Notes under the pieces: model-generated
Seen by the model: the letters and a program-made list of their open reading frames with translations, nothing else
The model's database searches: none
What the model was told of the DNA's origin: nothing
NCBI GenBank assembly: GCA_012976225.1
Contig: JAAVVG010000024.1
Coordinates: forward strand, 248,001 to 312,000
Length of the DNA: 64,000 nucleotides
Direction of reading: 5' to 3'
Source of the DNA: Golubevia sp. BC0850
Lineage: Eukaryota; Basidiomycota; Exobasidiomycetes; Golubeviales; Golubeviaceae
Part shown: in pieces, positions 24,201 through 36,283 of the stretch
Layout: every line of letters begins with the position of its first letter
How positions within the stretch are numbered: position 1 is the first letter of the stretch
Position numbers and translations under genes: made by a program

Positions 24201-26131
24201 GCTTGAAGAAATTCCAATGTCTGGAAGATCGGTTGCTAGATTCGGGTCGAAGGTAGGTCTAGCACTCAGTGCAGCTAGATACCTATTGAGTCTGAGAGGC
24301 TTCTGCTTGTTGAGATTCGAAGAACTAGAATTGTTGCCACCTGAACTTGATTCCTCATTTTCGGTCCCACTTTTCGAGCTAGCTCCATTACTTTCTCCAT
24401 TCCCATAATCTCTTCCCCATTCCAAGTTAGGTAAAACTTCCTGACCTGAAGTGTAAGTCTTCCATCTAGTTTCAGTAAACCAGCTTTTCAAATAAAGATG
24501 ATTATGAAGTTCTTCAATCAAGATTTCCAAGATGGAAGTTTCCTGACCTTTCAAATAATTCCTCAAATCAACCGTAGCCCCAACTTCCAAAATCTCACCC
24601 TTTTCAATATTTTTCAAACTTCTAACCAATAAATTGACGGCGCTCAAGAACCTTTTATCAGACAAAAGAGATTCTAATCTATCAGGAACGCCTTTTAAAT
24701 GTTCGACCAAATCCAACAATCTAAGACTTTCTTTGACTCCTTGAGATCGATTCCACATTTGAACCAAATCTGCTCTTTTAGCTCCTAAAGCTTCTCTTGA
24801 ATCTCTAAGACGTTTTCTAGCTGATGAAACACTGGTTTGAGCCGTGCTTAAAGATTGAAGAACACTGTTGTGAAGAGTTATGGCAGTTGCAAAGGAATCG
24901 TAATGATCATCCACTGTTCCTTGTAAGGATTGTTCAATGTCGTTTTTCATGTCTTCGAAAGTTTGTCGAGAGTTTCCTAAAGATGAATCGTCGAGAAGTG
25001 AAAGTGCTAGGGAGACGGAATTGAAATCGTCGTCTGCTACCACTCCCCATTCGGCTTTGACTTTCCGCAGGACGGCTGGGGAAGAGGGTCAGATGAGAGG
25101 AGATGATAGAGAGTAAAAGTGTTAGAGGGAGAGATAAGAGAGACAGAGCTCCTTAGGTGCGATAGAGCGTGTCCTGTCCATCTAGTCCCTCACCACCCCG
25201 TCCTGACTGATCTCCTCCGCCACTCACCATTGATGGCTCTGAAACTCCTCTCATCTTCCTTCCTCATATAATCCTTCAGCGGCCTGCTACTCTTGCCTCT
25301 AAGATCGTCAATCTTCCTCTCATTCTTCCTCCTCTTCTTTTCTTCCTCAGCAGTCACGTCCACTCCACCTCTCATGATCCTATTAGCTTGATGTTTCCTC
25401 CCCGCAGCTGAAAGAGCAGAGATGACGGAATTCAAAGCGGCAGGTTCTTTAGGTTGAGTTAAAGAACCTAAACCTCCTTGAGATGGAGAAGTTGGGGTTG
25501 TAGATTCTCTTTCTCTTTGTCTTGAAGGTTCTGAATATTGATTTGACCAAGGAGGTATACCACTTTGATTTGAAGGTCCATCGATTGGAGAGATGGCCAT
25601 GTCTAACTCATTCTCATAGGTTGAACTTGAATCTGGCATGTTACGAGTTTGATGCACCATCAAGGCGCTCCTGGAAGTTCCACTTGGTCCTGGTCTTGAA
25701 GGTGAGGCACTTGGATTGAGATTCGAAATAGTTCTTGAATGAGTTGAAGGTTGTTGAATGTTACTGGATCTTGGAGGTGGAATAGCTGGAGCTAATCCTC
25801 CTGTTGGTGATGAGGCACCTCTATCTCCTCTACTCGGACTGCTGCTACTGATATCTAAGGCTGGAGCTTGTTGAGGTCTTCTTACAGATCTTGCAGGTCT
25901 CAGTGGACCATTAGATAGAGATGGTTCCATAGAGGATGACATGGGTGGAATCTGAATCTGATTGGAGTAAGAGCTGTACCCACTTGTAGATGCTGATGGC
26001 GATTGATTGTTGATGCTACTAATACTTGATCCATAACTATGATTCACATTAGAAGAAGAAGAAGTGCCAGCTCCTAATTGTTGATTGTCATGCTTAATTC
26101 TAGATCGAAGGTCCTTAAATCCTTTCGACAT
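21222..26131 (-). CDS. SEC8: Exocyst complex subunit Sec8
   Basis: Subunit of the octameric exocyst that tethers secretory vesicles to the plasma membrane at growth sites. Exons on the - strand: 26131-25228, 25075-21910, 21805-21595, 21527-21222, giving 1528 residues, longer than yeast Sec8 (about 1065). The first exon is a Ser/Pro/Gln-rich, apparently disordered extension of about 280 residues; the conserved part starts across the first intron (RAINAVLRKVKAEW) and continues with SLALSLLDDSSLG and a long helical Sec8 N-terminal domain (SRQTFEDMKNDIEQ, SVSSARKRLRDSREALGAKR). Ser/Gly-rich inserts interrupt the middle. The C-terminus is FNEYLIELHEVAADEEED. It shares a 215-bp divergent promoter with APC4. 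Confidence 0.92.
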
Positions 26132-26346
26132 CTTCAGCGGCGAGGGGCTACAGCTGACTGCTTCCCTGTCTCTTCCCTTGATTGGCTAATAAATGATAGT
26201 CGTGGGAGACTTAAAGGGATAGAATAGAATAGAATAGAATAGAATGAGAGAGGATGAGTCGATGGTACAGAGCGAGCAACTGATAAGCCAGGCATCTTTC
26301 TCTTCTCTCTGCCTCTACGACAACAACACTGCATACTCCATTCTGG
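26132..26346. promoter_or_regulatory. Divergent SEC8/APC4 promoter
   Basis: The 215 bp between the start codons of SEC8 (-) and APC4 (+) must contain both core promoters. The central feature is the AGAAT repeat at 26221-26245; no clear TATA box is seen for either gene. Confidence 0.6.
26221..26245 (+). repeat. (AGAAT)5 repeat
   Basis: Five perfect tandem copies of AGAAT in the middle of the divergent promoter. Confidence 0.95.
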
Positions 26347-29300
26347 ATGCCACTACTAGTTTCCTCAGAGGAAGTTGATCAACATGATTCAATCCCTATC
26401 TCCATTACGTCACCAGATCTTGAATTACCTCAACTATGTTCAGCCGAATTCCCATCGGATTCCCAATCAGCCATCTTTCGATCTTCTCTGAACCCAAAAA
26501 TGGATTTGATAGCAACAATTCATTCAGATTCTCAACAACAATCAACCGTTTCCACTCCTTCAACTTCTTCAAATGGTCCGACTGGTTTATCTGCCACTCA
26601 AATGGCCATGAGACAAAGAATGATTGCTATTCAAGCTGCTAAGAGAGGTGCAATCCTTCCAAAAGCATCTCAAGCCAATGATTCTTCTGATTCAGATGCA
26701 CCTCCTTTAAGAGGTCCAGCTATCAAACTTGAAATTTGGAGATTGACTGAGAATCCTTTGAGAGTGTCTCAGTCAATCATAGCTCCTCCAGAGATTTGGG
26801 ACAAAGATCAGAAGAAAGCAGGTCAGGAAAGAGAGGAAATGTCAGTTGATGAGCTGGTTTGGAGTCCAGATGGTGAGTGACAGATTCAAAAGAGTGGATT
26901 CTAATGCCAAGTGGAGAGGATTATGGGGAAAGAATGGAATGGCCTCTCGAAGGGAGAGCTGGCTGCAAGTCATAGTCACAGTCAAGCTACCTATCGATGC
27001 CCTTCCTGTTCAATCTGAGGAGTTCCCTTCCTAATCTTCTTTCCATTTCCAAATCACTGATACTTCCTCTATCTTCACCTTCTCCAGGTCAATACCTAAG
27101 CATAGCAATCCATCTCAAAAGAATCTCTCAAACCTCTTCTTCTACTCGTTTCAGTCGAGCTCTACTAATCTACTCAATTCGAGATGGTTCTCAAATCAGA
27201 GTGATTCCAATCGATCCATCTCCAGAATCTTCTCATTCGGCCTCAACAACTCCCACTTCCACTTCCAATCCCAGTCACATTCTCTCAATGTCCTGGCTTC
27301 CATTTTCCAACCCCTGTTCAAGTTCAACCTCCTCAATCACTTCAATTTTATCTCTCTTGCCTCCTTTAGCTAAAGTCCCATCACTAGAGGAATCTCTTTC
27401 AGGAAGTGGAAATAAATTACTTCATCATCAAATGAGAGCTCAAACTTTACAAAGAGGGAATGTAACTCCTAGTACTTCAACGACGATGACTGACAATTTC
27501 ATTTCTAGGAAGAAATTAGGTGAAAATGGTAAGGGTGTATTGGGTAGGATTCCAGTTTCGATTTATAACAAGGAGATTTCTAATTCAAATACAAATACAA
27601 ATTCCGGAAATGGAGTTGGGAATTCTAAAAGCGGTTTGATTCAATCGACTAAAGATCAAGGAAATGAGATTGGAAACACGATGCTAATAGCAAATGATGA
27701 AAGTGGTAGAATCCATTTATTTATAGATGGGAGTGTTTCGATTGGAAGTGTTGATCCAATGGAAGGTAAAGTTGGAAAAGGTTGGGAAATGGTTTCTGCC
27801 AATTTTGTAAGGGAAATTGGAGGTGAACAAAAGATTGATTGTTTCTTTGTTGAGGAGAAAGATGAAACAAATCAAATTGGTAGAGAAAGCACGAAAGGGA
27901 AAGAGAAAGAAACCTCAAATGGAATCATCTCCACAACTTTTCTAAAAGTTGGACAAGGAAATCTCAAACTCAAGATCATCACTTTACATCTCCCTCTCAA
28001 CTCTCCATCAACTCCAAACCTTACAATCCCGCCTCAACCATCATTCCTACCTTCCCTTCAATCTCTCACCACTCTCTCATCCTCAATTACAACCTTACTC
28101 TCTCATTCTCTAGATGCTTCCTTACATCTATCTTCAATCCTTCATTCTCCCAATTCAAATCCTTCTCTCTTATCTCCTCTGATAGAATGGAATCGAGTCT
28201 TAGTAGACGTTTCAATCAGACATGCTTCAACTTCTCCACTTCATGATTTACTTCATCTAGCTTTGACAGGTCAAATCAATTCGGTAGCTGAACAAATGTT
28301 ACTTCATACCGTCACTGAAGCTCCTTTGGCTGGACTAGAAATCGGGATTAAGGTGGCTTTGAAAAAACTTTTGGATGGGAATAGAGGTTGGTTGATTGAT
28401 GGAAGTCAAAAACTCTTGGCTATGTTGGAGAGGTTGAGGGGAATGAGTAGGTGGTGAGTTGTTGGTTGAACTTGGAGTTGGATCCCGGTAAACTTTTTAG
28501 CTCAAATCAGTTCTCTTTCTCTTCCAAATCACAGGCCCCAAAGGTTCTCATCTCTCTTGCTGTCTCCAGCTACTACCAACACTACTACTTCTGGAGATCA
28601 GACACATCAACTTCAAGCTGCTTTGCCTCCTCCATTACCTCTACCTAGTACTTTACAGGAGCTAGAATCTTATACGACCACTCTGATAGAAACGGTTCAA
28701 GGGGTTTTGATCTCAGCTGATAAAGTCGAGAGATTAGCGAATCAAGATTTGCTTGCGCATTCTGAATTTTATAGATGGTGGAGAGTTGGTGAGTTTTGAA
28801 ACAGAGAAACGGCCCCAAGATTGATCTCTGCTCCAATTTACTAACTTTCTCGTTACGATGATTCATTCTATCAGAGAGAGAAAGACAAGAGAGACTTCGA
28901 TCAGATCAAGAAGATCCCAGACTTTTGACTTCTCATGATCCATTAACGGTCGCTGAGCTACTGCGTCGAGGATTTGGGAATCGGGAACTGGAAGCTTTGT
29001 TAGCTCCGCCTCACATGAGAATTCAAGACAGCCAAACCTCCCCAGAGACAGCTAGAATAGGACCTGAAGTTCCTGTCGGAAATCCTGATTTCACCACTGG
29101 ACTAGGGGATGAAGATAGAAGTGCAAGTTTTGCTTTTGCTAGGAATTCGGCGGAACCAAAATCTGGAGAAAATGGAAATCTTCAAGAGGAAGAAGTAGCA
29201 GATGACTTTATGAATTGGTCTGGAGATGGAGCTGCTAAGACGTCTACAATACATTCAGACAACAAGGAGAACGCTTCTCAAGCAGCTTCGCTCCTATCTC

Positions 29301-30400
29301 GAACGCTTCAAGAAACGAAAGCTAGACTTCTAGCTGCTCGGAATCGAGGCTCAAATTCTCAATATCTACTACCAACGCCAAACGAGATTACAAAAACTTT
29401 CCATCCTCCAACCTTGTTCTCTGGTCCTTCAAATCTGGTGAATCCTGAACAAGAAAGAATTAACAAAAGTGAGGAGATGTCTTCTTTTGAAAGAGATCAT
29501 AAGGTCTCTCGTCAATTTGGTGAACTCTCGATTCCTCAAAGGTTGGAAGCGGTAGCTAGAGATGTTACAAGATTGTTAGACTCTGCTCTTAGAAGGATTG
29601 GAAATCACGTTGAAATAGAAAGTGAGATGGAGATTGATGGATTTGGAGAAGGCGGAAGAGATGAAACGGGTAAGAGATCGGACTGGTGGAAGAATCGAAA
29701 TCACAGATTGGTTTCCAAGCCACTGGTCGCTGGATCAACTAGCGGATCAGAAAAAGGTGCCAAGGGAAGGGGAAACTCAAGGGTAGGAATCAGAAACCTA
29801 TTCCTAGATCATAAAGATCTAAACGCCAGAGCACATGAGGATTCATTGGATTTGACAGCCTTTGTTCATTTCAACTCGACTTCTACTTCAGTCACTTCTT
29901 CGAACTCAACTATACCTTCAACTCTCAACATTCTTAAGCGAAAGATGAGCGCTGTTGCATCATCAGATACCTCGGTTGAACTAGTCAAGATCTCGATGCT
30001 TTCCTCAACTTCGTCACCTCTTCAAATCTTAGATTTCGGTTTCTACCATTGCAAATTCTCAGAGAATGCAAATGGAGTCGAACTTTTCCTTCTACTAAAG
30101 GAAGAAGCTCCGATTCAGAGAGCTCAAACTTACTTAACCTCAATTTCCCTTTCCAAACTGGAATTCAAGTCCTTTACTTCAAGCGATGACCTTCAAGAGC
30201 AAGAGCCTCAGGTTCTAAAAGTCAATTCAGATAGAACTCATGTCTTTGATTCGACGCATGTCTTGGAGAACGTACTGGCTTTGAATGAGGGAAAGAAATC
30301 GGCTGCGGTTCTGAGGTCAGCTGGGAAAAGCTTGGATTACTTGGATTTGGATCAGTTGGACAAGGAAGAGAATGAGGACGAAGACGAAGAAGAAAGTTGA
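26347..30400 (+). CDS. APC4: Anaphase-promoting complex subunit 4
   Basis: Platform subunit of the APC/C ubiquitin ligase. Exons 26347-26872, 27088-28453, 28535-28788, 28875-30400 give 1223 residues. The N-terminus has the APC4 beta-propeller signature (AEFPSDSQ ... SLNPKMDLIATIHSD ... LVWSPDG|QYLSIAIH, the last joined over intron 1). The middle has the helical 'APC4 long' domain: HDLLHLALTGQINSVAEQML, then LLAMLERLRGMSRWPQRFSS over intron 2, and LIETVQGVLISADKVERLAN. The C-terminus ends in an acidic tail (LDQLDKEENEDEDEEES). Inserts in the propeller are Ser/Asn/Gly-rich, making the protein longer than human APC4 (about 800). Confidence 0.85.
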
Positions 30401-31071
30401 AGGACGGACGGACGCATTTGTAACATATCAGAAATCATTGAGTATGGATGAGTGCATGAGTGATGGCTTGGTTCTTTCCCGATTTCTAGAGTCCAGGAAT
30501 CTTCGAAGATTGCGACTGATGTATAAGAATGCCTCGCAGGATTGGCTTCAGCAATGAAAGACTATGGAGGGTGGGTGGCAATTTGACAATTTGGCAATGG
30601 ACCTCGAGGGAGAGAGAGGTTTAATCACTTGACCCAGGCAGGACTGTCTCTGTTACTAAAGGGGAGATAGATTAAGATGGTATGGCACGTACTCACTTCT
30701 GGTGGAGAAGAGAGGAGAATTCAAGAGCAGATGGAACGTGGAGGGAAGAATTGACCCTTTTCCCCACTTTCTTTCTATTCTTGAATCACAAACCTTCTTG
30801 CTTTGAGAGCTAAAAGTCTTCGCCTTTCCTGTGTTTTCCAGCGCAGGACTTAGCCAAGGTCGAAGATAGATGAAAGTCTGGCGTCGTCATCGAAACGCGC
30901 AGGAAATAGGCGTCGCTCTCATCGGTCGACCTCCTTTTTTTAGAAACGTTCCGCACTCGAGCTTCTCTTGTTGGAAACATCCCATCAACATTACGAGTTT
31001 CAAGTCTCTTAATGTCCGACTATTGCATGAACATGAAAATCAAAGCATGAATCTCGATCCTTGAAGAAAGG
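30401..31071. other. Intergenic, no gene recognised
   Basis: APC4 3' flank and distal promoter of the small secreted protein gene. Short frames only, with no domain or splice chain. Confidence 0.5.
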
Positions 31072-31079
31072 TATAAAAG
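31072..31079 (+). promoter_or_regulatory. TATA box of the secreted glycopeptide-type gene
   Basis: TATAAAAG about 90 bp upstream of the ATG, followed by a CA-rich leader (TTTCCATCAACAACACAAC), an arrangement common in highly expressed fungal genes. Confidence 0.75.
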
Positions 31080-31170
31080 CGTGCCAAAGTTCGACGTTCT
31101 CAATTTTCCATCAACAACACAACTTCTCTCTTCTTTCTTACTCAACAAAACAAACTCTACAATCAGCAAC

Positions 31171-32009
31171 ATGTTCTCTAAAGCTTCAATCATCGCCATG
31201 GCTGGTCTAATCGCCTCAGTCTACGCTGAGAGCCACCAAGTCACTGTGAGTAAACAAGGGGTTGAGATGTTAAGATTCTTCTGCTCAAGTCTCCCACTCT
31301 CTCTTTTTTTCCCCTCCTTTGACTTCATGTTTTCTCTCCATATCTTGTTTCTTGGTTCCCTCCCGTTTTCAGTTGATCAACAACTGTGGTTCTGGAGACG
31401 CGGTCTTCGCCACCAGCACTTCTGGTCAAAACGCCATGGGATCTGGAACCTACGACAGAATTCTCGGGGGTGTAGCTTGTGAGTACTGAAAAACCATGTT
31501 GGATCAGGCAAAAGAGCCAAATCTTCAGAAGAGAAACGGGAATTGACAAGCATGTCTACCTACTTTCTGGTTTTCTTCTACCAACAGGGATGTCCAACTA
31601 CAAGGACTGTGGCTTCTCAGGTCTCAACTGTGGAACCGTCGAGTTCACCTTGACTGACCCAGGTAACCCAGATGGAAACGACCAGAACGCTGCCAACTAC
31701 TCTCTTCTTGACGGAAAGGACAAGAACACTGGTGGAGACCTCGGAAACCATCAATTCAAGTACCCAATGAACTACAGATTCACTGGATCTTGTGGTAACG
31801 CCCCTGGACAATGTACTGGTGACTCTGCTCAAGCATGTCCTGGTGCTTTCTTAGGTGAGTGACTAGCTCGTCGAGTGATAGTGGCGATCTGCCTCTTCTA
31901 ACTCGCCTCCCCCTTTCTCTCTCCCGTTCAAACAGACTCTGAAACCGAAGGTGGAAAGCCAGAGCAGTGTCGTGCTGGTTCTACCGGAATCGAAATTACC
32001 TTCTGTTAA
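31171..32009 (+). CDS. Secreted Cys-rich 'glycopeptide'-type protein
   Basis: Small secreted protein of 173 residues from four exons: 31171-31245, 31373-31478, 31588-31854, 31936-32009. The first ~19 residues (MFSKASIIAMAGLIASVYA) form a signal peptide. The mature part begins VTLINNCGSG and has a regular pattern of Cys (CGFSGLNCGTVEFTL, GSCGNAPGQC, QACPGAFLG), ending ...GIEITFC*. This layout resembles the basidiomycete proteins usually annotated 'glycopeptide', which are thaumatin-like in spacing; the function is unknown. A strong TATA box and an A/C-rich leader suggest high expression. It converges on the lyase/kinase fusion gene. Confidence 0.85.
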
Positions 32010-32223
32010 ATTCTTCCTGTAGTAAATTACTGAATTCGACCTCTTCATTTCCCATTCTCTGTTGTGCTGTTTGACCATCACTTACCTCATCTGATTCAAG
32101 ATTCTTGCACGATTTCCGTTTAAAAGATCCGGCGAGGGAATTGTTTCTTAAGTGCATTAGAAAGACGAGATGATGCGGAAACAGGAATCTAAGTTTTATC
32201 TACACGTATTCGACATTCACTCC

Positions 32224-35200
32224 TTAAACTGATTTCCATCCCTCCTTAGCCTCTTCCCATTCTCTAATGACTTGATCAGTCCCTTGTCTAAACAGCTCTT
32301 CCTCTTCAAAGAATCCAATGTCTTCCTTCTCTCCCTCCGGAATCAACAAAGCCACTCCATTCCCACCAACTCTGGTCTCATAACAATTGAAACCTTCATT
32401 TTCCAACCTAACTTTCAAAGATTCTAGATCTTTCTCTTCTAAATCATCCGGTAATAAAGTGACAGCACATCCTCCACCTCCAGCACCAGTCAACTTAGTA
32501 GACAGCTTCCTTCCAACCAAATGAGATTCAGTAGTATTCTTAATCAATTCCAAAGATGCATGAGAAACCTTTAGATCACTTAAATGTTGATGATTCTCCT
32601 TCATTAAAGTTGAAAGTTGACTTAACATCTCTTCTCTAGAGATTGTAGAAGAAGTTTCTTTACTCAACAACCTTTGAGCATGATCTGAAATCCTTTGAAT
32701 GTCTTTCATGATAGCTTCAACTCTTTCTGGTTCGTCAGTTAATTGCTTTCCAACACTTGCTACCAAAGTCTTGGTATCTCTACCTACTTTAGTGTTGGTT
32801 AACAAGAATCTGAAAGATTGGAACCCATTGAGGTTCTTCATTTCATTGTTCCTTAAGTTGTTAGAAGGATGAGCTCTGACGAAAGATAGAGCTCCACCAT
32901 GGACTGAAACTGAGTTGTCTACTCCAGATGGGTTTCCGTGGATGACCTTCTCGGAGAGGAAGGACCAAGAGTTGAGAATTTCGGAATGGCTTGAAGGAAG
33001 ATTCGAGTCTGAAGGCACTGAAAGGCGATTGAAGGAGTAGAGTAAAGCAGTTGAAATGCAGGAAGAGAGAGCGGCACTTGAACCGAGACCAGCTCCAATT
33101 GGAAGAGTGGACCGAAGGGTATAAGATTGACCAAGACTGAGGAGAGGGAAGGGGAAGAGAGGGGATCAGCAAGGCAGCGAGTCGACGGGAGGACGTGATG
33201 AGTGAGTACTTACGCATCGCCCTTTTCTCTAACAATAGTAAGGTAAAGGTACAGGAAGGCAACCGAGGCAGCATGGCTTCTTTCACTCTCATGAATAGTC
33301 TCTCTAACTCTCTTCTCGATCTCCTTGAGGAGGTTCTCATTCAGATCAGTAGGAGCTTTCCAGTCCCCACCTGCCTTCTGAGGAACGGCACCCCAAGGAA
33401 GATCATCCAATTTCCACTCATGTTCGACATCTAAATCGGGTAGAGCGATACTGATCTTTGAATCTTGACGAGGATTGACTAGAAGGTAGCAACGTAAAGC
33501 TACGGAAGCTGCAATGGCTTTAACACCGTGAACTACAGCATGTTCTCCGAAAAGGATGACCTTTCCAGGAGAAGAAACAAGTAAGGAGGTAGGAGCTGAA
33601 GAGATGCTTGAAAAAGCGATTCCAGCTACTACGCTCCCTACCCCTTCATCCCCAGTAGAATGGATCGTATTGTCAGGGTCTCCTCCTCTGGTTTGAGCCT
33701 TGCTAGTATCAGTTCCAGCATTGACATTGACGTTCTCGTTCAAAGGAACTCTCTCATATTGATCGAAAATGCTTGCTCCGTGAGTTTCTGAAAATTCCGA
33801 AAAGGCTGGTGAGAGAAGTGGGATTCCATCGTCCTCTGAAACTAGAGAAGTGGTGGAAGAATTGCTGATTTCTTTACGACGAATCGCTCCTGCTTTGAGT
33901 AAAGCTGATTCAAGATCTTCTAGGAGGTCCCGAGAATCTTCAATTCCTACACATAATCTGATGAGGTCTTCTGGCATGCCTCTTTCGGCTCTGACTTTTG
34001 GATCGATAGAAGCATGACTGATGAGGCAAGAGAGAAACGAAGAGTAAACGTTAGCTCTTGTAAACTGAATTAGACAGAAGTCTAGCTGGAAAGCAGTACT
34101 CACCTCATCAGACATGGCATACTGATCAAACTATTAACACATCCGAAAGAGACACTGATTCCCCAAAGTCTGGCAGCTCCAACGATCTTCTCACTGAGCT
34201 CTTTGTCGCCAGTGGTGAAACTGAGTACAGCTCCAGGTCCGGCAGCTTGAGAATCGTGAATTTCCTTCCCAGGATGAGAGTCCAAACCTGGGTAATGAAC
34301 CTTGAATCCTAGACGATCCAAGTAATCGGCGACCAACTGGGCTGAAGCTTGTTGACGATCCATACGAACAGCCAAAGTTTTGATTCCTCGTAGAAGAAGG
34401 AAGGAATCCATTGGAGTGAGAGCGTTCCCGACCGAGTTGATTGTGAAAGCGATTTGCTGGAGAAGGGGGTTGGACAGAAGAGGTGTCAGAAGCTGCGAAA
34501 GACCTTTCTCTCCTCTTTTCTCCTCATCTCAAACTTCTGTTGGCCGAAAATTAGAATTGGACACTCAGAATACCCTGCCGACCTTATCCCCATCATGTCG
34601 CCTTTCCCAGTCGAGCTCGCGGCTTATCATGACTCACCTTTCCGACGTCTTCTCTATCGCAGGCAACTACTCCAGCCATAAGATCGTGATGACCTGAAAG
34701 GTACTTGGTACCAGAGTCGTACACAATGTCTGCACCTAGTTCCAGAGGTCTCATGAGATAAGGAGACATCATAGTGTTGTCGCTATTGAGTGAGGGAGGG
34801 GAGGGTGGGAGGGTGAGCACTCGTCGATTAGAAGATGCGTCTCCTTCAAGAAATCAATGCTTTGAATTGGTCTGTGACAACTCCCAAAGACCTGACTGAG
34901 CCGAACTCGGTCTTCCCTTCCAATCTCCACATGGGAATCCTCCTTCCTCCAATACTACTCACACAACGATCAGAGCCTCCGGAGCCCACTTCTTTGCAGC
35001 CTCACAACATTTCCTTAAATCGATAATCTTGATAAGAGGATTGGTAGGACTTTCCAAAAGAACCATAGAGATCTTGCCGATCTTTGAATCGTTTTGATAC
35101 TCCTCATGTCTTTGTTTCAACAAAGCCTCTACTTTATCTGAATTAGTAGTATCAACATGATCAGTGATGATATCACCATGAGATTTCAAGAAGCCCAACA

Positions 35201-35726
35201 ATCTATTAGTACCACCATAAAGATCATCTCCAGCTAGAATTCTTTGACCAGGTTTAAGGATTCTAGTAATGACGTCCAAACAAGCCATCCCAGAAGAAAC
35301 AGCGAAAGAGTAATTACAGTTTTGTAATTGAGATAAATGATGTTGTAACATGGATCTGGTTGGATTCCCAGATCTTGAATAATCGAATTCACTTCCAGGT
35401 AAACCTTTGAAAGTTGCGGACATGTAAATTGGAGTTGAGGAAGAACCGTATTGATCTTTATGGTTGGGATCATCTACTGTTGAACAAATGGTTGAGAATC
35501 TATATCCCTTTGAACCACTTCTACGATCAAATCTTGATTGAGTCATACTCGGTGAATCAGTTCTGGTGTTGAGACTTCTCTCATCATCTTCTCCTTTCAA
35601 GGATGAGGCAACTGAAGTAGGATTGGATGATTCCACGTTGGAGTTGGGTGCAATTGTGCTATTGTTAGTTGAGGCAGTGGAGCTACTGCTAGCAGTTGAG
35701 ATTGTCGATCTGGCACCAAGTGTCAT
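32224..35726 (-). CDS. Cystathionine beta-lyase fused to mevalonate kinase
   Basis: One continuous reading frame joins two complete enzymes. Exons on the - strand: 35726-34963, 34782-34638, 34456-34104, 34017-33214, 33136-32224; 992 residues. Residues ~75-465 are a PLP-dependent cystathionine beta-lyase (Str3/MetC type): [54 protein letters not shown], and the PLP lysine in SGTKYLSGH (Lys281), finishing with [21 protein letters not shown] Ser/Asn/Asp-rich linker of ~100 residues follows. From ~566 onward is a full mevalonate kinase (ATP:mevalonate 5-phosphotransferase of the isoprenoid pathway): [45 protein letters not shown]. There is no stop between them, and no in-frame Met from residue ~435 until far into the kinase, so the kinase has no start of its own in this exon. 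The first ~70 residues are Ser/Thr-rich. Two genes spliced differently remain possible. Confidence 0.88.
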
Positions 35727-36283
35727 GATCTTGAATAGATAAGAGTTGTGGGAGCAGTTGTAGGAGGAGAAGGAGAACCTTTAAGAAGCCGACGATGGAG
35801 CACGCCATATCGCTGGCACCTCAAATGCACGACACCCTAACATCATCCCTGAAAATTTAAAAAATTGGTGAAGCTAAGCCATGAGACTGAGTACAAAGAA
35901 GTGAGTGCTTTTGAGAGATGGAAGAAACAGATCAAGAAAGGAAAATTGACCTTCTCGCCCTGTTTCTTGCTCCCAAACTCCCAGCCCGTCGCTTTCAAGT
36001 ACGCATTTCCAAGTCTCGCCAAATTGTGGTGCCTCAAGTTGATGTAATTCCTTGATAGTACTTCACCATTCACACGTTGTTTGCTCGTCTATATCTCTGT
36101 CTTCAATTAAGATCCCTGCTTTCAAATCGTCACCGAGTTGGTCGACCGAGTGAGCCAAAATGTTCAATAACAGGAACAGTGAGAGTGATTTTAATTATAG
36201 AAGCAGTGAGAGTAATCTAAGGATAAAACAAAACTCTATGAAAAACAAAACACAAAGCGAGGCAGGGACAAACCAACGTATCC
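35727..36283. other. Intergenic between two - strand genes
   Basis: 557 bp holding the promoter of the fusion gene (right part is the 3' flank of the dioxygenase). No gene or RNA recognised. Confidence 0.5.
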
